Origin: Salinicola aestuarinus
Lineage (GTDB): Bacteria; Pseudomonadota; Gammaproteobacteria; Pseudomonadales; Halomonadaceae
Direction of reading: 5' to 3'
DNA: 64,000 nt
Assembly (NCBI RefSeq): GCF_003206645.1
Contig: NZ_PZJP01000005.1
Location: 113,225-177,224, forward strand
The notes beneath the pieces were generated by a model. The model was given only the letters and a program-made list of their open reading frames with translations. It was not told where the DNA came from and did not search any database. Position numbers and translations under genes: made by a program. This document shows positions 16,670 through 25,684 of the stretch, piece by piece; position 1 is the first letter of the stretch, and every line of letters begins with the position of its first letter.

Positions 16670-17773
16670 ATGCCATTTGGATTTATCAAAAGCTTTTTTG
16701 ACAGTCCGCTAGATAATGACGACTACTGGGACAAAAAGGCTAGCGCACTTACGTACATGTCCAAGGCCCATGCTGGTGAAGTGGATAACGTTTACCTCGC
16801 CAATAGCGATGAGCTTTATGCCCATGCGGTAGCTACTGTAGGCAACATCGACTTCAATGCCTTGCTCACAGATCTCGAAATCGAAGATACTTTCGAGGGG
16901 CTAACCAGTGCGCACGAAGTAATCGCTGTAGCCTTCGGCATAGTAGGTGTGCTAACGACAGTTTTGGTAAATTCAAAAGCTAAGTGGTTGGAAGAAAAAT
17001 TTCTTTCTCTTCATAAGAAATTCAAGCCTGATGGGGCCAGTCCTCTCGACTATCGTACTGGTAAAGGCCATCGATACATATTTGGTCACGATGGTAATTT
17101 TTTCCAAGAATTACCAGAGGGATATACTTTTACCGGTGAAGAGGTCGGTGGTAAAAGTCTTTACCAATTGGTCACTGATTACATCGGTGCCAACTACCCC
17201 GGTGCCGGAGTTTTTACTAAGCATCTGAAAGCAGTGTCACATATCTTCACCCACTATCTTAGTGACCTACCTACTAAGGATGGGTTACCCCTTCCTTTCA
17301 CTTCGCTGTTCACGAAGTGGTCAGAGGATGCTACTAAGGCAAGTGGATATTCAGCCAGTAATCCAGTAATGGACGCTCTTGGAAGAGAATTTGGCACAAT
17401 CAATTTCGCAGATATGTCGTCTTACGCGGTGATTAAGCTTCTTTTGACTGGACACCACCATATCACTTTCGGGAACGTCGAAGTCGCTAAAGACGAAAAA
17501 GAATTACACCATGCACAAATGAGCACAATAGCTTATGGTACGGCTTTGTATATCCAAACTTTCTTACTCGCTATTGGTGTAAATGGCAATAAGATTAGAA
17601 CAGCAAAAATGAACTATCTGATTGCTGGACCCTTCGTTCTTAACTCGACAAAATCAGTCCTTATTGCCACGCGCATGCACAAAAAAGTCGTCGCGCAATA
17701 TGAAGAGTCAATCGCGATGTTGAAAAATGAAGAAGTCAGCATCGAACAGTGGGTTAAGGCGCAAGCACTATGA
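16670..17773 (+). CDS. Unknown membrane-associated protein, module gene 1
   Basis: 367 residues. Hydrophobic helix at about 85-103 (VIAVAFGIVGVLTTVLV), a central glycine and aromatic-rich region, the histidine cluster GHHHITFG near residue 265, and further hydrophobic helices near 290-345. GGAGGG lies just before the ATG. Its stop overlaps the start of the next gene, and that gene overlaps the third, so the three form one operon. I do not recognise the family. Its position next to a HEPN-type protein in a mobile element makes defence plausible. Confidence 0.6.
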   Translation: MPFGFIKSFFDSPLDNDDYWDKKASALTYMSKAHAGEVDNVYLANSDELYAHAVATVGNIDFNALLTDLEIEDTFEGLTSAHEVIAVAFGIVGVLTTVLVNSKAKWLEEKFLSLHKKFKPDGASPLDYRTGKGHRYIFGHDGNFFQELPEGYTFTGEEVGGKSLYQLVTDYIGANYPGAGVFTKHLKAVSHIFTHYLSDLPTKDGLPLPFTSLFTKWSEDATKASGYSASNPVMDALGREFGTINFADMSSYAVIKLLLTGHHHITFGNVEVAKDEKELHHAQMSTIAYGTALYIQTFLLAIGVNGNKIRTAKMNYLIAGPFVLNSTKSVLIATRMHKKVVAQYEESIAMLKNEEVSIEQWVKAQAL

Positions 17774-18102
17774 AAGCACATCAAGCAAGCTCAAACAGTG
17801 AATATCATTTCGAAAGCTCAGATGAATACTGTGATCCTATATTGGTTCGCAAGGTTAAAGACGAAATGGTTGCAGAAAGCTTTTTATCTGAATTAGAACT
17901 AGCTCAGCTTATAGCCATAGTTAAGCTGGAAACAGCTCGCTACGAGTACGCTGTAGGCGATTCAAGTTTGAAGGCTCATGGTGAAACCGTTCAGGCTATA
18001 CGAAATGAGCTGATACAAGCAAACGGCGTTGAGCCATTTGACAACGGTAAAGTTGAATCCGAATTCTATAGACGCCTGAACAGGGAGTACGGCAATGAGT
18101 AG
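17770..18102 (+). CDS. Unknown protein, module gene 2
   Basis: 110 residues, acidic, helical, soluble. It starts four bases before the end of gene 1 (ATGA overlap) and overlaps gene 3 by eight bases. No motif recognised. The tight coupling suggests a fixed stoichiometry with its neighbours. Confidence 0.55.
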   Translation: MKAHQASSNSEYHFESSDEYCDPILVRKVKDEMVAESFLSELELAQLIAIVKLETARYEYAVGDSSLKAHGETVQAIRNELIQANGVEPFDNGKVESEFYRRLNREYGNE

Positions 18103-18475
18103 TATTTGGAAAAGCGTTGCTTTGGGCATTGGTGCCCTTGGTGCGTCTGCTGTCTCAGCCGTAGTTGCTGCCAAAGCCGCTGACAAAGTATCAGACAGTC
18201 GTGAAAATGAAAGGCGGACTAAGCTAGATGAAGAGTTTGACCAGCTAAGGCGGAAAACAAACCCGGCCACTACACCAATTTACGAACTGGAACCCTCTGA
18301 CGACTCCTTCTTTACGAAGGTAGGAAAAGATAGTCTCAATGAGACTGTGAAAAGACGACAAAAGGAAATGCTAAATGATTATCATCGCGTTCTTGGTATT
18401 GATAGCAATAGTTATGATGATGAGTTTCAGCGTGAGGTTTTCGAAGAAGGAAAACAAAAGGATGGCCAAGCATAA
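18095..18475 (+). CDS. Unknown protein with N-terminal hydrophobic segment, module gene 3
   Basis: 126 residues. Residues 6-28 (ALGIGALGASAVSAVVAAKAA) form one small-residue-rich helix, followed by a charged coiled-coil-like region. It may be anchored in the membrane beside gene 1. It overlaps gene 2. The short stretch 18476-18571 that follows holds a basic mini-frame of about 17 codons (starting MAKHKKMRQ at 18462), which I do not call with confidence. Confidence 0.55.
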   Translation: MSSIWKSVALGIGALGASAVSAVVAAKAADKVSDSRENERRTKLDEEFDQLRRKTNPATTPIYELEPSDDSFFTKVGKDSLNETVKRRQKEMLNDYHRVLGIDSNSYDDEFQREVFEEGKQKDGQA

Positions 18476-18571
18476 AAAAATGAGACAGGCTAAATCCAAG
18501 GCTTTTGACAAAGGGTAATTCTTGCTCAAAAATTTCATCCATGAATCCGGCGAATAGGGTAAGGGGCTTTC

Positions 18572-19615
18572 ATGACTAGCTATAAAGTACAAGAACTCGA
18601 CGCTAACAAGCTTCGTGAAAACGCCTTAACTTCAATTCGGCTTGGTATCGAAGATTTTGGTCTTACGAAAGATCATCCCAAAGGGGAAGGTGATCCTGCT
18701 CGTGCCTTATCTTCTATTCGGAACCTTTTTGCGGGAGTCCTTTTGCTACTCAAATATAAAATTTTGAGTAGCGTTGAAGACCCCAAGGAAGCATCTTCTC
18801 TCATCTTTGTTCCTCCCAAAAATATACAACCTATCCCTGACGGCGAAGGTGGGATTCTATGGGAACCTGCTGGAAATTTCCAAAAAGGGACAATCGACGT
18901 TGACTTGATAAAAAAGCGTCTCGATAGCTTCGATATTTCTTTTGATTGGGCTGTCATACAGGAGCTACAAAAGGCTAGAAATAACATTGAGCACCTTCAT
19001 CCCGAAAATAGCTTGAACGAGTTATCAGGCTTGATTGCTCAGTTATTCCCTGCTCTTCGAATCTTCATTGAAGAAGAAATGAGTGAGCGACCGGTGGAAA
19101 TTCTAGAAACTGCTTGGCCCATAATGCTTGCCCATGCCGATTTCTATAATGGAATCCTCAAGGAATGTCGTGAGAGATGGGAAGCTGCTGGAGTTCCAAC
19201 TCTACTGCAATCTATTTTAAAAATATCGCAGTGCGATAATTGTAGCTCATACCTTATCCAGCCAGATGATGAAGCATTGGACGATGGTCGTTCGGTTGAA
19301 AGAGATGAGGCCAATTTCGACTATGCTTGTCGTGAGTGCGGAGATCAACAATCCATTGCGGATCTTTTGATTTCTACATTACATTTTCACCATGGTTTTC
19401 ACCCGACTGATGATGTTGATCCCAGTGTCGCGTCCTGCATTTGGTGTGACCATGACACGTTTGTAGTTTCGGATCTAAAATGCTTCTGGTGTGAAGCAGA
19501 GCTGGATTACAAACAATGTTATATTTGCGAGGAACCCTTGGGTCAGGAAGATCAACTCAACAACGGAATGTGTGGATACCATGCTCATGTTTTTGAAAAA
19601 GTGATGAAGGAATAG
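18572..19615 (+). CDS. HEPN-like protein with C-terminal zinc ribbons
   Basis: 347 residues. Residues 14-150 are helical and contain ALSSIRNLFAGVLLLLKYK and then QKARNNIEHLHP, which has the RX4H motif (R-NNIE-H) of HEPN ribonucleases. The C-terminal 130 residues hold at least four Cys pairs (CDNC, CREC, CIWC, CFWC, CYIC) spaced as tandem zinc ribbons. HEPN proteins cleave RNA and are common in antiphage and toxin systems. AGGGGC precedes the ATG. No antitoxin-like partner (such as MNT) is adjacent; the three-gene module lies 97 bases upstream. Confidence 0.65.
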   Translation: MTSYKVQELDANKLRENALTSIRLGIEDFGLTKDHPKGEGDPARALSSIRNLFAGVLLLLKYKILSSVEDPKEASSLIFVPPKNIQPIPDGEGGILWEPAGNFQKGTIDVDLIKKRLDSFDISFDWAVIQELQKARNNIEHLHPENSLNELSGLIAQLFPALRIFIEEEMSERPVEILETAWPIMLAHADFYNGILKECRERWEAAGVPTLLQSILKISQCDNCSSYLIQPDDEALDDGRSVERDEANFDYACRECGDQQSIADLLISTLHFHHGFHPTDDVDPSVASCIWCDHDTFVVSDLKCFWCEAELDYKQCYICEEPLGQEDQLNNGMCGYHAHVFEKVMKE

Positions 19616-19648
19616 AGTTTATGCTCTTTATACAAATTAAAGTGCGAC

Positions 19649-19720
19649 AAAGTGTTTTAAAACACTTTAAGAATTCTTAAAACACTTCAAAGTGTCACAA
19701 AACACTTTAAAACACATTGT
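19649..19720. repeat. Cluster of AACACTT palindromes
   Basis: A perfect 20-base palindrome AAAGTGTTTTAAAACACTTT (19649-19668) overlaps TTAAGAATTCTTAA (19667-19680), followed by ACACTTCAAAGTGT (19682-19695) and further AACACTTT and AACACA units. The heptamer AACACTT or its complement occurs at least five times in 70 bases. This density suggests a multi-site protein-binding array (operator or centromere-like site) between two convergent genes. Confidence 0.6.
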
Positions 19721-19749
19721 TGTGTATAGAAGCGTTTTTGAGATCAAAA

Positions 19750-19772
19750 AAACCCGCTCAAAAAGCGGGCTT
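19750..19772. terminator. Bidirectional terminator
   Basis: AACCCGCT / AGCGGG hairpin with A-run on one side and T-rich sequence on the other, between the convergent genes ending at 19615 and 19787. Confidence 0.75.
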
Positions 19773-19786
19773 CATTTAACTATGTA

Positions 19787-21328
19787 TTACTGGTTCTGGA
19801 AATAGATCCTTAAATCGATTTCAGCGGGACCATTGCCGGTCTCGTAGCTGATAGGCACGACTTTCGACGAGGTGCCACGCTCACCGACCTTGTAGCCTGA
19901 AGCATGGATACCTTCTGTTCCGGTTGAAGTGGTGATCTGACCTGACACGGTATAGACATAGAGGTAACGCCCGTTACCTAGGTCTTTCGCTATGGTGTTG
20001 ACCACTATGAAGGCCGGTATCACGAAGTCAGAGCGGTAATCGATACCGGGACCGCATTCCATGACGCCTATCCAGATTTTGCCAGCACCCGAAATGTCCT
20101 GACCACACAGATTTGCTAGATACTTCGCTGACACGAAGTCATTTATGACATATCGCTTCGTTTCTGCAGTGCTAACGATTTGCCTGAAATGCTCGGAATC
20201 GTAGCTACCGGCTAGACCCGCATTGCTCGCAAGCTGTTCAGAATCCGCGTGACGCTCAATCAAGCCTTCTACAGAGTAAGGGTTCACGAATGTTCGAATC
20301 TGTCCGTCAAAGCAGTGTGCGGACGCTCTGAGCGGGTAGCTACTGTAGTCAGCTTCCAGCGGGTAGCACCTACGGCCTCGCAAGCTTGGATTATTGCCCA
20401 GTGGTGCAGGGCTGGTGCCGTCTATGGCGGAATGTGTGGTCAAGAACTGGAAACTTGTCTTCGCTTGAAGGTCCGAATCGACATGACCGGCCAAGGATTC
20501 GAGACACAATCCTCGAGATCCAGACGGTAGCTCTACCCAGTCGGTCGTTTGGTCGATACCGATTGAGTCCAGAGCTTTGCCACAGAGCGCACGGCCACCA
20601 AGATTCTGAAGCATAGGTGGCCTGCTCGCATACTGAACGATAACGCTACCTGAGAGGTCGCCAGTAGCCTTGGGCTCATAGCTACCGTAGTCAGTGAGGT
20701 TCGTCAGGAAGGTCCATTCTACGAGCTGATTTGGTGCCTTCACGAACACGCCGAATCGCTTCTCAGAGCGGTCGAGATAGCTTGAGAAAGCTGATAGGTC
20801 GATATCCTGACCGGCTGACCCTTGGAGTGTGTAGCCGTCGATCTCACCTGCCACGGCTTTGACAGGCTCACCATACGCCGTAAAGCGTAATCCTTCGCTA
20901 TCAGACACACGACGAATGTAGTCGCTGAAATTCGCCTCCCATCCATATTTTGCGAGCAATGCCCCTGAAGCCTGGCCCTCGGTGGTTATCAGCAGGTCGA
21001 CACGCTTAGGTTCGTTCTGAGCAACCGCGTAGTAGGCTACAAGGTCTTGACCACCGAGAATCGAATCGAATCCGGGTAGCGAGCTGTTTCGCTCGCGTAG
21101 CTGGTCTACTGTCACCCGGCCTTCAGGCATCCAACCTACTGACGAGGCGGCTTCCATATTGGCTTCAACGAATCGTGAAAAAGCGAGCGCCGAGTATTCG
21201 ACAGTCAAGTCTCGCTCTTTGACGTTCATCTGGGTTTGGTTTTCGGTTGACGCCAAGATAGTGCCTGTCAATGCGAGTGTGGCGATACCTAGCGTCAAAA
21301 GTAATGCGTATCCTCTTTGTTTTTTCAT
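19787..21328 (-). CDS. Type IV pilin-like protein (PilV-like)
   Basis: 513 residues. The N-terminus KKQRGYALLLTLGIATLALTGTILAS is a class III (prepilin-like) signal: short basic leader, Gly, then an unbroken hydrophobic helix. The long, cysteine-containing C-terminal part (11 or so Cys, e.g. CGKALDS, CLES, CYPLEAD, CGQDISG, CGPGID) would be exported and disulfide-bonded. Size and design resemble PilV, the tip adhesin of thin pili in I-type conjugation systems. No pilin peptidase or pilus ATPase is in the window. It is followed upstream by a DotA/TraY gene on the same strand. Confidence 0.6.
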   Translation of the reverse strand: MKKQRGYALLLTLGIATLALTGTILASTENQTQMNVKERDLTVEYSALAFSRFVEANMEAASSVGWMPEGRVTVDQLRERNSSLPGFDSILGGQDLVAYYAVAQNEPKRVDLLITTEGQASGALLAKYGWEANFSDYIRRVSDSEGLRFTAYGEPVKAVAGEIDGYTLQGSAGQDIDLSAFSSYLDRSEKRFGVFVKAPNQLVEWTFLTNLTDYGSYEPKATGDLSGSVIVQYASRPPMLQNLGGRALCGKALDSIGIDQTTDWVELPSGSRGLCLESLAGHVDSDLQAKTSFQFLTTHSAIDGTSPAPLGNNPSLRGRRCYPLEADYSSYPLRASAHCFDGQIRTFVNPYSVEGLIERHADSEQLASNAGLAGSYDSEHFRQIVSTAETKRYVINDFVSAKYLANLCGQDISGAGKIWIGVMECGPGIDYRSDFVIPAFIVVNTIAKDLGNGRYLYVYTVSGQITTSTGTEGIHASGYKVGERGTSSKVVPISYETGNGPAEIDLRIYFQNQ

Positions 21329-21401
21329 AATGTGTTCCCTTTTTTGGTTTCATTGTATTTGTTAGAAAAAGGGGCCAATCCTTGGCCCCTATCCATAGCT
21401 A

Positions 21402-23831
21402 TCACTCTCTTGAATTGTCAGAGTCTTTTCCTTTCCACATAGACCTAACTTTGCCCGGTGCGCCACCGATAGCATTACCGATACCGGCTCCTAGGCTGTG
21501 ACCCATTTGGCTGTTGGTGCCTGTAGAAGTTGAAGGAGAAGTATTCACCATTTTGTCGACAGCAGCGTTATCGCCGTTGTTGCCAAAGGTATTGGTGATA
21601 CCCGCAAACAACCACCTATCAAAATCGTCTGGCACCGTAGTTATCAGCTTGAAGGTGTTGTGCATAAAAGTGGTTATGAATGTTAGATATATGCCTGTAA
21701 TGCAGGCAACCTTCATAATATCGAAAGTCCAAAACTCACTTTGACCAACCGACATCCAGAAGATTTCATTCATAAATATCCATCCCACCGCTAGGATAAA
21801 CCTAGATAACAAGATTCCCACGACAATCATGAAAGGTCTAAGGAGCAAGGTCATACCCATCCCGAGATTTCTTTGCCAGTTTGAACCGGCTAGGCCACTG
21901 CCTTCAGGAGAAGCCAACATTGCTAATCCTAGTGGTGCAAAGAACATGGCTTCGGCAAAGATGACCATATAATTCAAGCTTGTAAATCCGGCAATGATTC
22001 CGGGCAATATGGGTATGTAGTATGCCATTACAGCACCGGAGCCCTGAAGAACGGTTATCCAGCCTTTTAGATAGTCGGAGACTGACCCTATAAAACCGCC
22101 CATTAAACCGCCGATACCAACTTGGCTCAACAAGCTGTTCTCTAACCCTGAAGCCACGCTATCCAGCACAAATGTCACTTGGCGTGCAAAGAAGGTGGTA
22201 TACATTATTGAATGACCCATTGTCTGGACAATCCCTATCGGATCAGGAAGAGCCGTAGCGCCAGCAGAGATAGCCGTTCCATTGCCATAGTCGTTAGCAT
22301 CGTAGGTATTTTCATCTGCAAGCCCGAAACCACTACCTAGCACACTGAAGGTGCCTTTTGCCAAAGTCGTACCAAAATCGCCTTTTGTCGCCAATAATGG
22401 CGAAGCAACCATTCTGGATACGTTTTTAAGTGTTGCTTTATCACTTGGGCACGACACATCATTACAGGACGCCTCAGAAGCAACACGGGCACTACCATCG
22501 CTATTAGCAAGAAAATCTGAAGCTGTTTTCAAAACGTATGTCGATTTATTGAAAATATCGTCATAGCCTCTCGTTCCACAGTCTTCTTCATCTTTGAATG
22601 GATTCCATTTCCAGCTGTCATTAGTCATTAGACAGCCTTTTTCGGCGTCAAAGTTGAATGAGGTGTTATCTGTCGCGACAGCAATGCTGGATGTGATGTT
22701 GTTGATAGAATTTCCGAGCAACATATAATAGCCACCTAGCATCATCCAACCATATTTATCATTGAATTTTTCGGGATCTACTGACACATACATATTGCCA
22801 TTGTTGTTTATCAACTGCATGTCGGGGTGCGTAGCTTCGTAATTCGCATTGATTCCTTCAACAATAATGTTCTTCAATTCGCTGTCGTAACTTCTTTGAA
22901 TTCCTATTAGTTTGTTAGCAGAGTTGATGACATCGTTTTTAATCTTCACCCCATTCGTGCCAGTTTCAATAGCAGAAGCCATATCATAAGAACTATACCA
23001 GCCTTCTTCACTATCAACTGGAATCACGACTTCGCTCATAATTCTCGAAAGGGTTTTGATTTGAAGGTTGAGTATTGGTTTCTCTAAATAGCTCATCTCG
23101 CCTAGGTCTGGCATTGTAATCATGCCACAATTTCCGTTTTGACCCATCTTAATGTTTGAAGTGACATTCAATAAGTCTGTGTCTAGTCCGTTGGCCGACT
23201 TGGCAAGCGTTTCATTAACTGCAGTCCCTAAATCCGTCTGGCGCTGGTTTGAGTAGGCGTACATCATGCCTTTGTAGTCCTGATAATCGTCTATTCCGAT
23301 ATTCAGGGCTCGCGTGCAAAATGCCATATTCACCATGTCTTTCATGGCGTTAAAGCCCGCAGACGAGTCAGGGAGGCTAATCATGGTATTCGTGCTGTTC
23401 GCCATCGCAAAACCAGCAGGCTCATCAGCAATGTTATTAGCTGTCCCGAAAATCAATCGACCCACAATCAACTGAATGTTGCTAAGGCCCGCAGGATTTT
23501 CACCAAATACCGGCTGAAATACCGGCTGAATAAGCCCAACAACCAAAACACTTAGAAGTATGCTGAAAGGCGACATTTTTGTTGCTGACAACTTGCCAGA
23601 TTCATTCACCTTCATTACCGAAAAAACAATGCTAAATCCGATCATCCAGCTTGCTATCAAAAAGGCTATCGGATTCGCGTAGCCTGCTATATATGAAAGA
23701 AGTGTGACATCCGTTAGATCTGTTTCTAGCCATTTTCCGAATAAAAGTTTACCCATTTCCCAAGCTACACCTGAAGGGTCTGAAAACCAATTATCGGGAT
23801 TCATAGTTCCTATTATTCCATTCTCGTCCAT
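21402..23831 (-). CDS. DotA/TraY family type IV secretion protein
   Basis: 809 residues. Hydrophobic helices near 45-75 and 85-105, a long extracytoplasmic region with several cysteines (residues 150-500), and a C-terminal set of helices. The C-terminal signature AMFFAPLGLAMLASPEGSGL followed by NLGMGMTLLLRPFMIV matches DotA/TraY (AP-LWAL-HLHPEGEG-L, LLLRP-LMV). DotA/TraY is an inner membrane component of I-type (IVB) secretion systems, and in IncI1 plasmids TraY is the partner recognised by entry exclusion. It is an orphan here: no other core component is in the element. AGGAG precedes ATG 23831. Confidence 0.82.
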   Translation of the reverse strand: MDENGIIGTMNPDNWFSDPSGVAWEMGKLLFGKWLETDLTDVTLLSYIAGYANPIAFLIASWMIGFSIVFSVMKVNESGKLSATKMSPFSILLSVLVVGLIQPVFQPVFGENPAGLSNIQLIVGRLIFGTANNIADEPAGFAMANSTNTMISLPDSSAGFNAMKDMVNMAFCTRALNIGIDDYQDYKGMMYAYSNQRQTDLGTAVNETLAKSANGLDTDLLNVTSNIKMGQNGNCGMITMPDLGEMSYLEKPILNLQIKTLSRIMSEVVIPVDSEEGWYSSYDMASAIETGTNGVKIKNDVINSANKLIGIQRSYDSELKNIIVEGINANYEATHPDMQLINNNGNMYVSVDPEKFNDKYGWMMLGGYYMLLGNSINNITSSIAVATDNTSFNFDAEKGCLMTNDSWKWNPFKDEEDCGTRGYDDIFNKSTYVLKTASDFLANSDGSARVASEASCNDVSCPSDKATLKNVSRMVASPLLATKGDFGTTLAKGTFSVLGSGFGLADENTYDANDYGNGTAISAGATALPDPIGIVQTMGHSIMYTTFFARQVTFVLDSVASGLENSLLSQVGIGGLMGGFIGSVSDYLKGWITVLQGSGAVMAYYIPILPGIIAGFTSLNYMVIFAEAMFFAPLGLAMLASPEGSGLAGSNWQRNLGMGMTLLLRPFMIVVGILLSRFILAVGWIFMNEIFWMSVGQSEFWTFDIMKVACITGIYLTFITTFMHNTFKLITTVPDDFDRWLFAGITNTFGNNGDNAAVDKMVNTSPSTSTGTNSQMGHSLGAGIGNAIGGAPGKVRSMWKGKDSDNSRE

Positions 23832-23852
23832 GACAGTTTTCTCCTATTATTG

Positions 23853-24236
23853 TTATTCGGTGACGTAATCCCTTGTCAGTGTGTTTTCAAAGAAATGCTT
23901 TCTTTGTGCTTTTGATTTCAAGCTTTCAACATAGTCGCCAGTCAAAGTGAACGCACCGTGCGATTTCAATTCGACTTCTGATATCAAACCTTGAATTGCT
24001 GGTTCACATAAAGCAGGCTTGAAACCTTTTGGACTTTCATGCACACACTGATCGATTACTGCATTAGCTTCTACTTCAATTCCATTTTGCTGTTCTACAT
24101 TGATACTCAATTCTTGCAAATGGTTCACAAACATTCTTTCGGACAGGAGGTAAGTAACCCCGTTTGATATCAAAAATGTTGTCAGCAAAATGAAGTATGT
24201 AGCAAACCTATCGGTTATCTTTTTTGTTGTTTCCAT
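23853..24236 (-). CDS. Single-pass membrane protein, 127 aa
   Basis: One N-terminal helix (residues 12-32, FATYFILLTTFLISNGVTYLL) then a hydrophilic, probably periplasmic domain with two cysteines (QCVHES, ALCEP). It is the first gene of a three-gene minus-strand run with traY and the pilin-like gene, and a TGTTATAAT box lies about 90 bases upstream. No family recognised. Given the operon, a partner of the TraY-like protein is likely. Confidence 0.6.
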   Translation of the reverse strand: METTKKITDRFATYFILLTTFLISNGVTYLLSERMFVNHLQELSINVEQQNGIEVEANAVIDQCVHESPKGFKPALCEPAIQGLISEVELKSHGAFTLTGDYVESLKSKAQRKHFFENTLTRDYVTE

Positions 24237-24325
24237 AACACTCTCCTTATTGGCATTGTTATCAAGTAAGCATCCTTGCTTACTTATGTAGCATTTATCA
24301 CTATTAGAATTATCTACATTATATT

Positions 24326-24358
24326 ATTATAACATATTTTTAAAAAATGTGTTATAAT
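24326..24358. promoter_or_regulatory. Symmetrical divergent promoters
   Basis: ATTATAACA (24326-24334, which is TGTTATAAT on the minus strand) and TGTTATAAT (24350-24358, plus strand) face away from each other around a central A/T palindrome. Each has the extended -10 form. One would drive the traY-like run and the other the candidate oriT leader and mob genes. A single protein bound at the centre could control both. Confidence 0.55.
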
Positions 24359-24393
24359 AAGTTTGTGGTCAATATGAAAGCGAGCATATACGA

Positions 24394-24464
24394 GCCGGAC
24401 ATAAATGTCCGGCACCACGAAATCGGAGATTTCGTTTCGTAGTCTCGAAAGGGCTCTGCCCTTT
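24394..24464. other. oriT: Candidate origin of transfer: three tandem hairpins
   Basis: Three perfect inverted repeats follow each other: GCCGGACAT/ATGTCCGGC (24394-24413), ACGAAATC/GATTTCGT (24417-24435) and AAAGGGC/GCCCTTT (24448-24464), with loops of two or three bases. They lie in the leader of the mob operon, where ColE1-type elements carry oriT. No nic site can be identified by eye, so this is a position and structure argument. An alternative is a structured regulatory leader. Confidence 0.45.
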
Positions 24465-24540
24465 ACCCGTTTGAATCTCTTCGAGCTTCAAATTATTGCC
24501 CACAAAACAGAATGATTGATAACAATAAAGGAGACCAATC

Positions 24541-25233
24541 ATGGAAGATAATGACAACAACAAGCCAAGTTTTTGGCAGAAGCAATTCAGTCGAGACAGA
24601 GCAGTTAGAAGGCAGCGTGGTTTCTGGCAAAGACAGTTAGCCACATACACCGATTCGTTCACTTGGCGAGGTGATACGATTAGGGATACGTATCAAGGAT
24701 TCAATAATCTTAAGAACAATTCTAGAGGTGTACTGAGTCAGTCCAGAACGATGAAAGGTGTCTTTTTGGATTTCGAAACTGAGGCCCAAGCGATGGGTTG
24801 TTCGGTCGAAGAGGTCAAAGCATTTCTAATGCGAAGACACACAATATGGAATTTGTTCTCTTGGTTTCTGATTCTTGTTTTAATGGTCGGATTTTATAAC
24901 ATAGCCAACATCTCAGTCGAAGGGTTCACGAATGGTATTGTTTTATGGAGTGGTAGCATTTCTGGCTCAGCCATATTTTATGCCATATGGTGGGAATGTT
25001 TGATATTGGGTATTTATCTGCACACTCAATACCACGCTTTCATTATAAGAAATATGTTCGTTCCTAATTTCTGGTCAGGTTTGAAATATCTCTTACGTAA
25101 TCCGTCAGAGCTTCTACCTATATCCAGCATCTACGATGGTGTCGACGAGGAAATACTTTATGAGCTAGGAAATTTTGAGTCCAAGGAGAACGATAATGAA
25201 AAGAACAAGAAGAATAGAAGTCAGAGTCAGTGA
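24541..25233 (+). CDS. Membrane protein at head of mob operon
   Basis: 230 residues. Basic N-terminus rich in Arg and Trp, two or three hydrophobic segments (about 108-126, 133-152 and 153-165), and a lysine-rich tail. AAGGAGACCAATC precedes the ATG. It overlaps mobC by 38 bases, so it belongs to the mobilisation transcript. I do not recognise the family. A role in linking the relaxosome to a helper channel would fit the position but is speculation. Confidence 0.6.
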   Translation: MEDNDNNKPSFWQKQFSRDRAVRRQRGFWQRQLATYTDSFTWRGDTIRDTYQGFNNLKNNSRGVLSQSRTMKGVFLDFETEAQAMGCSVEEVKAFLMRRHTIWNLFSWFLILVLMVGFYNIANISVEGFTNGIVLWSGSISGSAIFYAIWWECLILGIYLHTQYHAFIIRNMFVPNFWSGLKYLLRNPSELLPISSIYDGVDEEILYELGNFESKENDNEKNKKNRSQSQ

Positions 25234-25684
25234 TATTGAAAAGGAGAATTTCTCTAAGGTCGCTTCAAGCTTGGGACTGACACCTACGGACCTTGTGAGA
25301 GTCGCCATTTATCTGATCCCAGCTTTGCAGGCAAGGCAGATTGATATCAATGCCTTTTTGGACGATATCAACAAGCTTCGCGCCAGTGACGCAGTGCCCT
25401 ATATCAGGAAAAAGAGAAAGGTAGAATTACCGGCCCCTGCAGTGGACCCCGAATTGGTGTCGGCTATCAACTCGATTGGGAACAACGTCAACCAGATAGC
25501 TAAGCGTGCGAACGAGGATACCAAGGCCGGAACGCTCGATATCTTCGACTTCCAAACTGACGTTCGTCGCTTGGCTGAGCTTCTGGAAGATATCAAGTAT
25601 GTCTACCACCGTGACGTTCAGCAGAACATGCGTGACGAGCTGAAGGCCGAGTATCGTGCCAAGGGGGTTCTCTATGCTGATTGA
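25196..25684 (+). CDS. mobC: MobC-like relaxosome accessory protein
   Basis: 162 residues from ATG 25196, chosen because AAGGAG lies seven bases before it. The N-terminal TRRIEVRVSDIEKENFSKVASSLGL resembles a ribbon-helix-helix DNA-binding region, and INSIGNNVNQIAKRANE near residue 95 is the signature of the MobC/MbeC family. MobC binds oriT and helps the relaxase to open the strand. Its last codons overlap the relaxase start. The order mobC then mobA matches ColE1-type cassettes. Confidence 0.85.
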   Translation: MKRTRRIEVRVSDIEKENFSKVASSLGLTPTDLVRVAIYLIPALQARQIDINAFLDDINKLRASDAVPYIRKKRKVELPAPAVDPELVSAINSIGNNVNQIAKRANEDTKAGTLDIFDFQTDVRRLAELLEDIKYVYHRDVQQNMRDELKAEYRAKGVLYAD

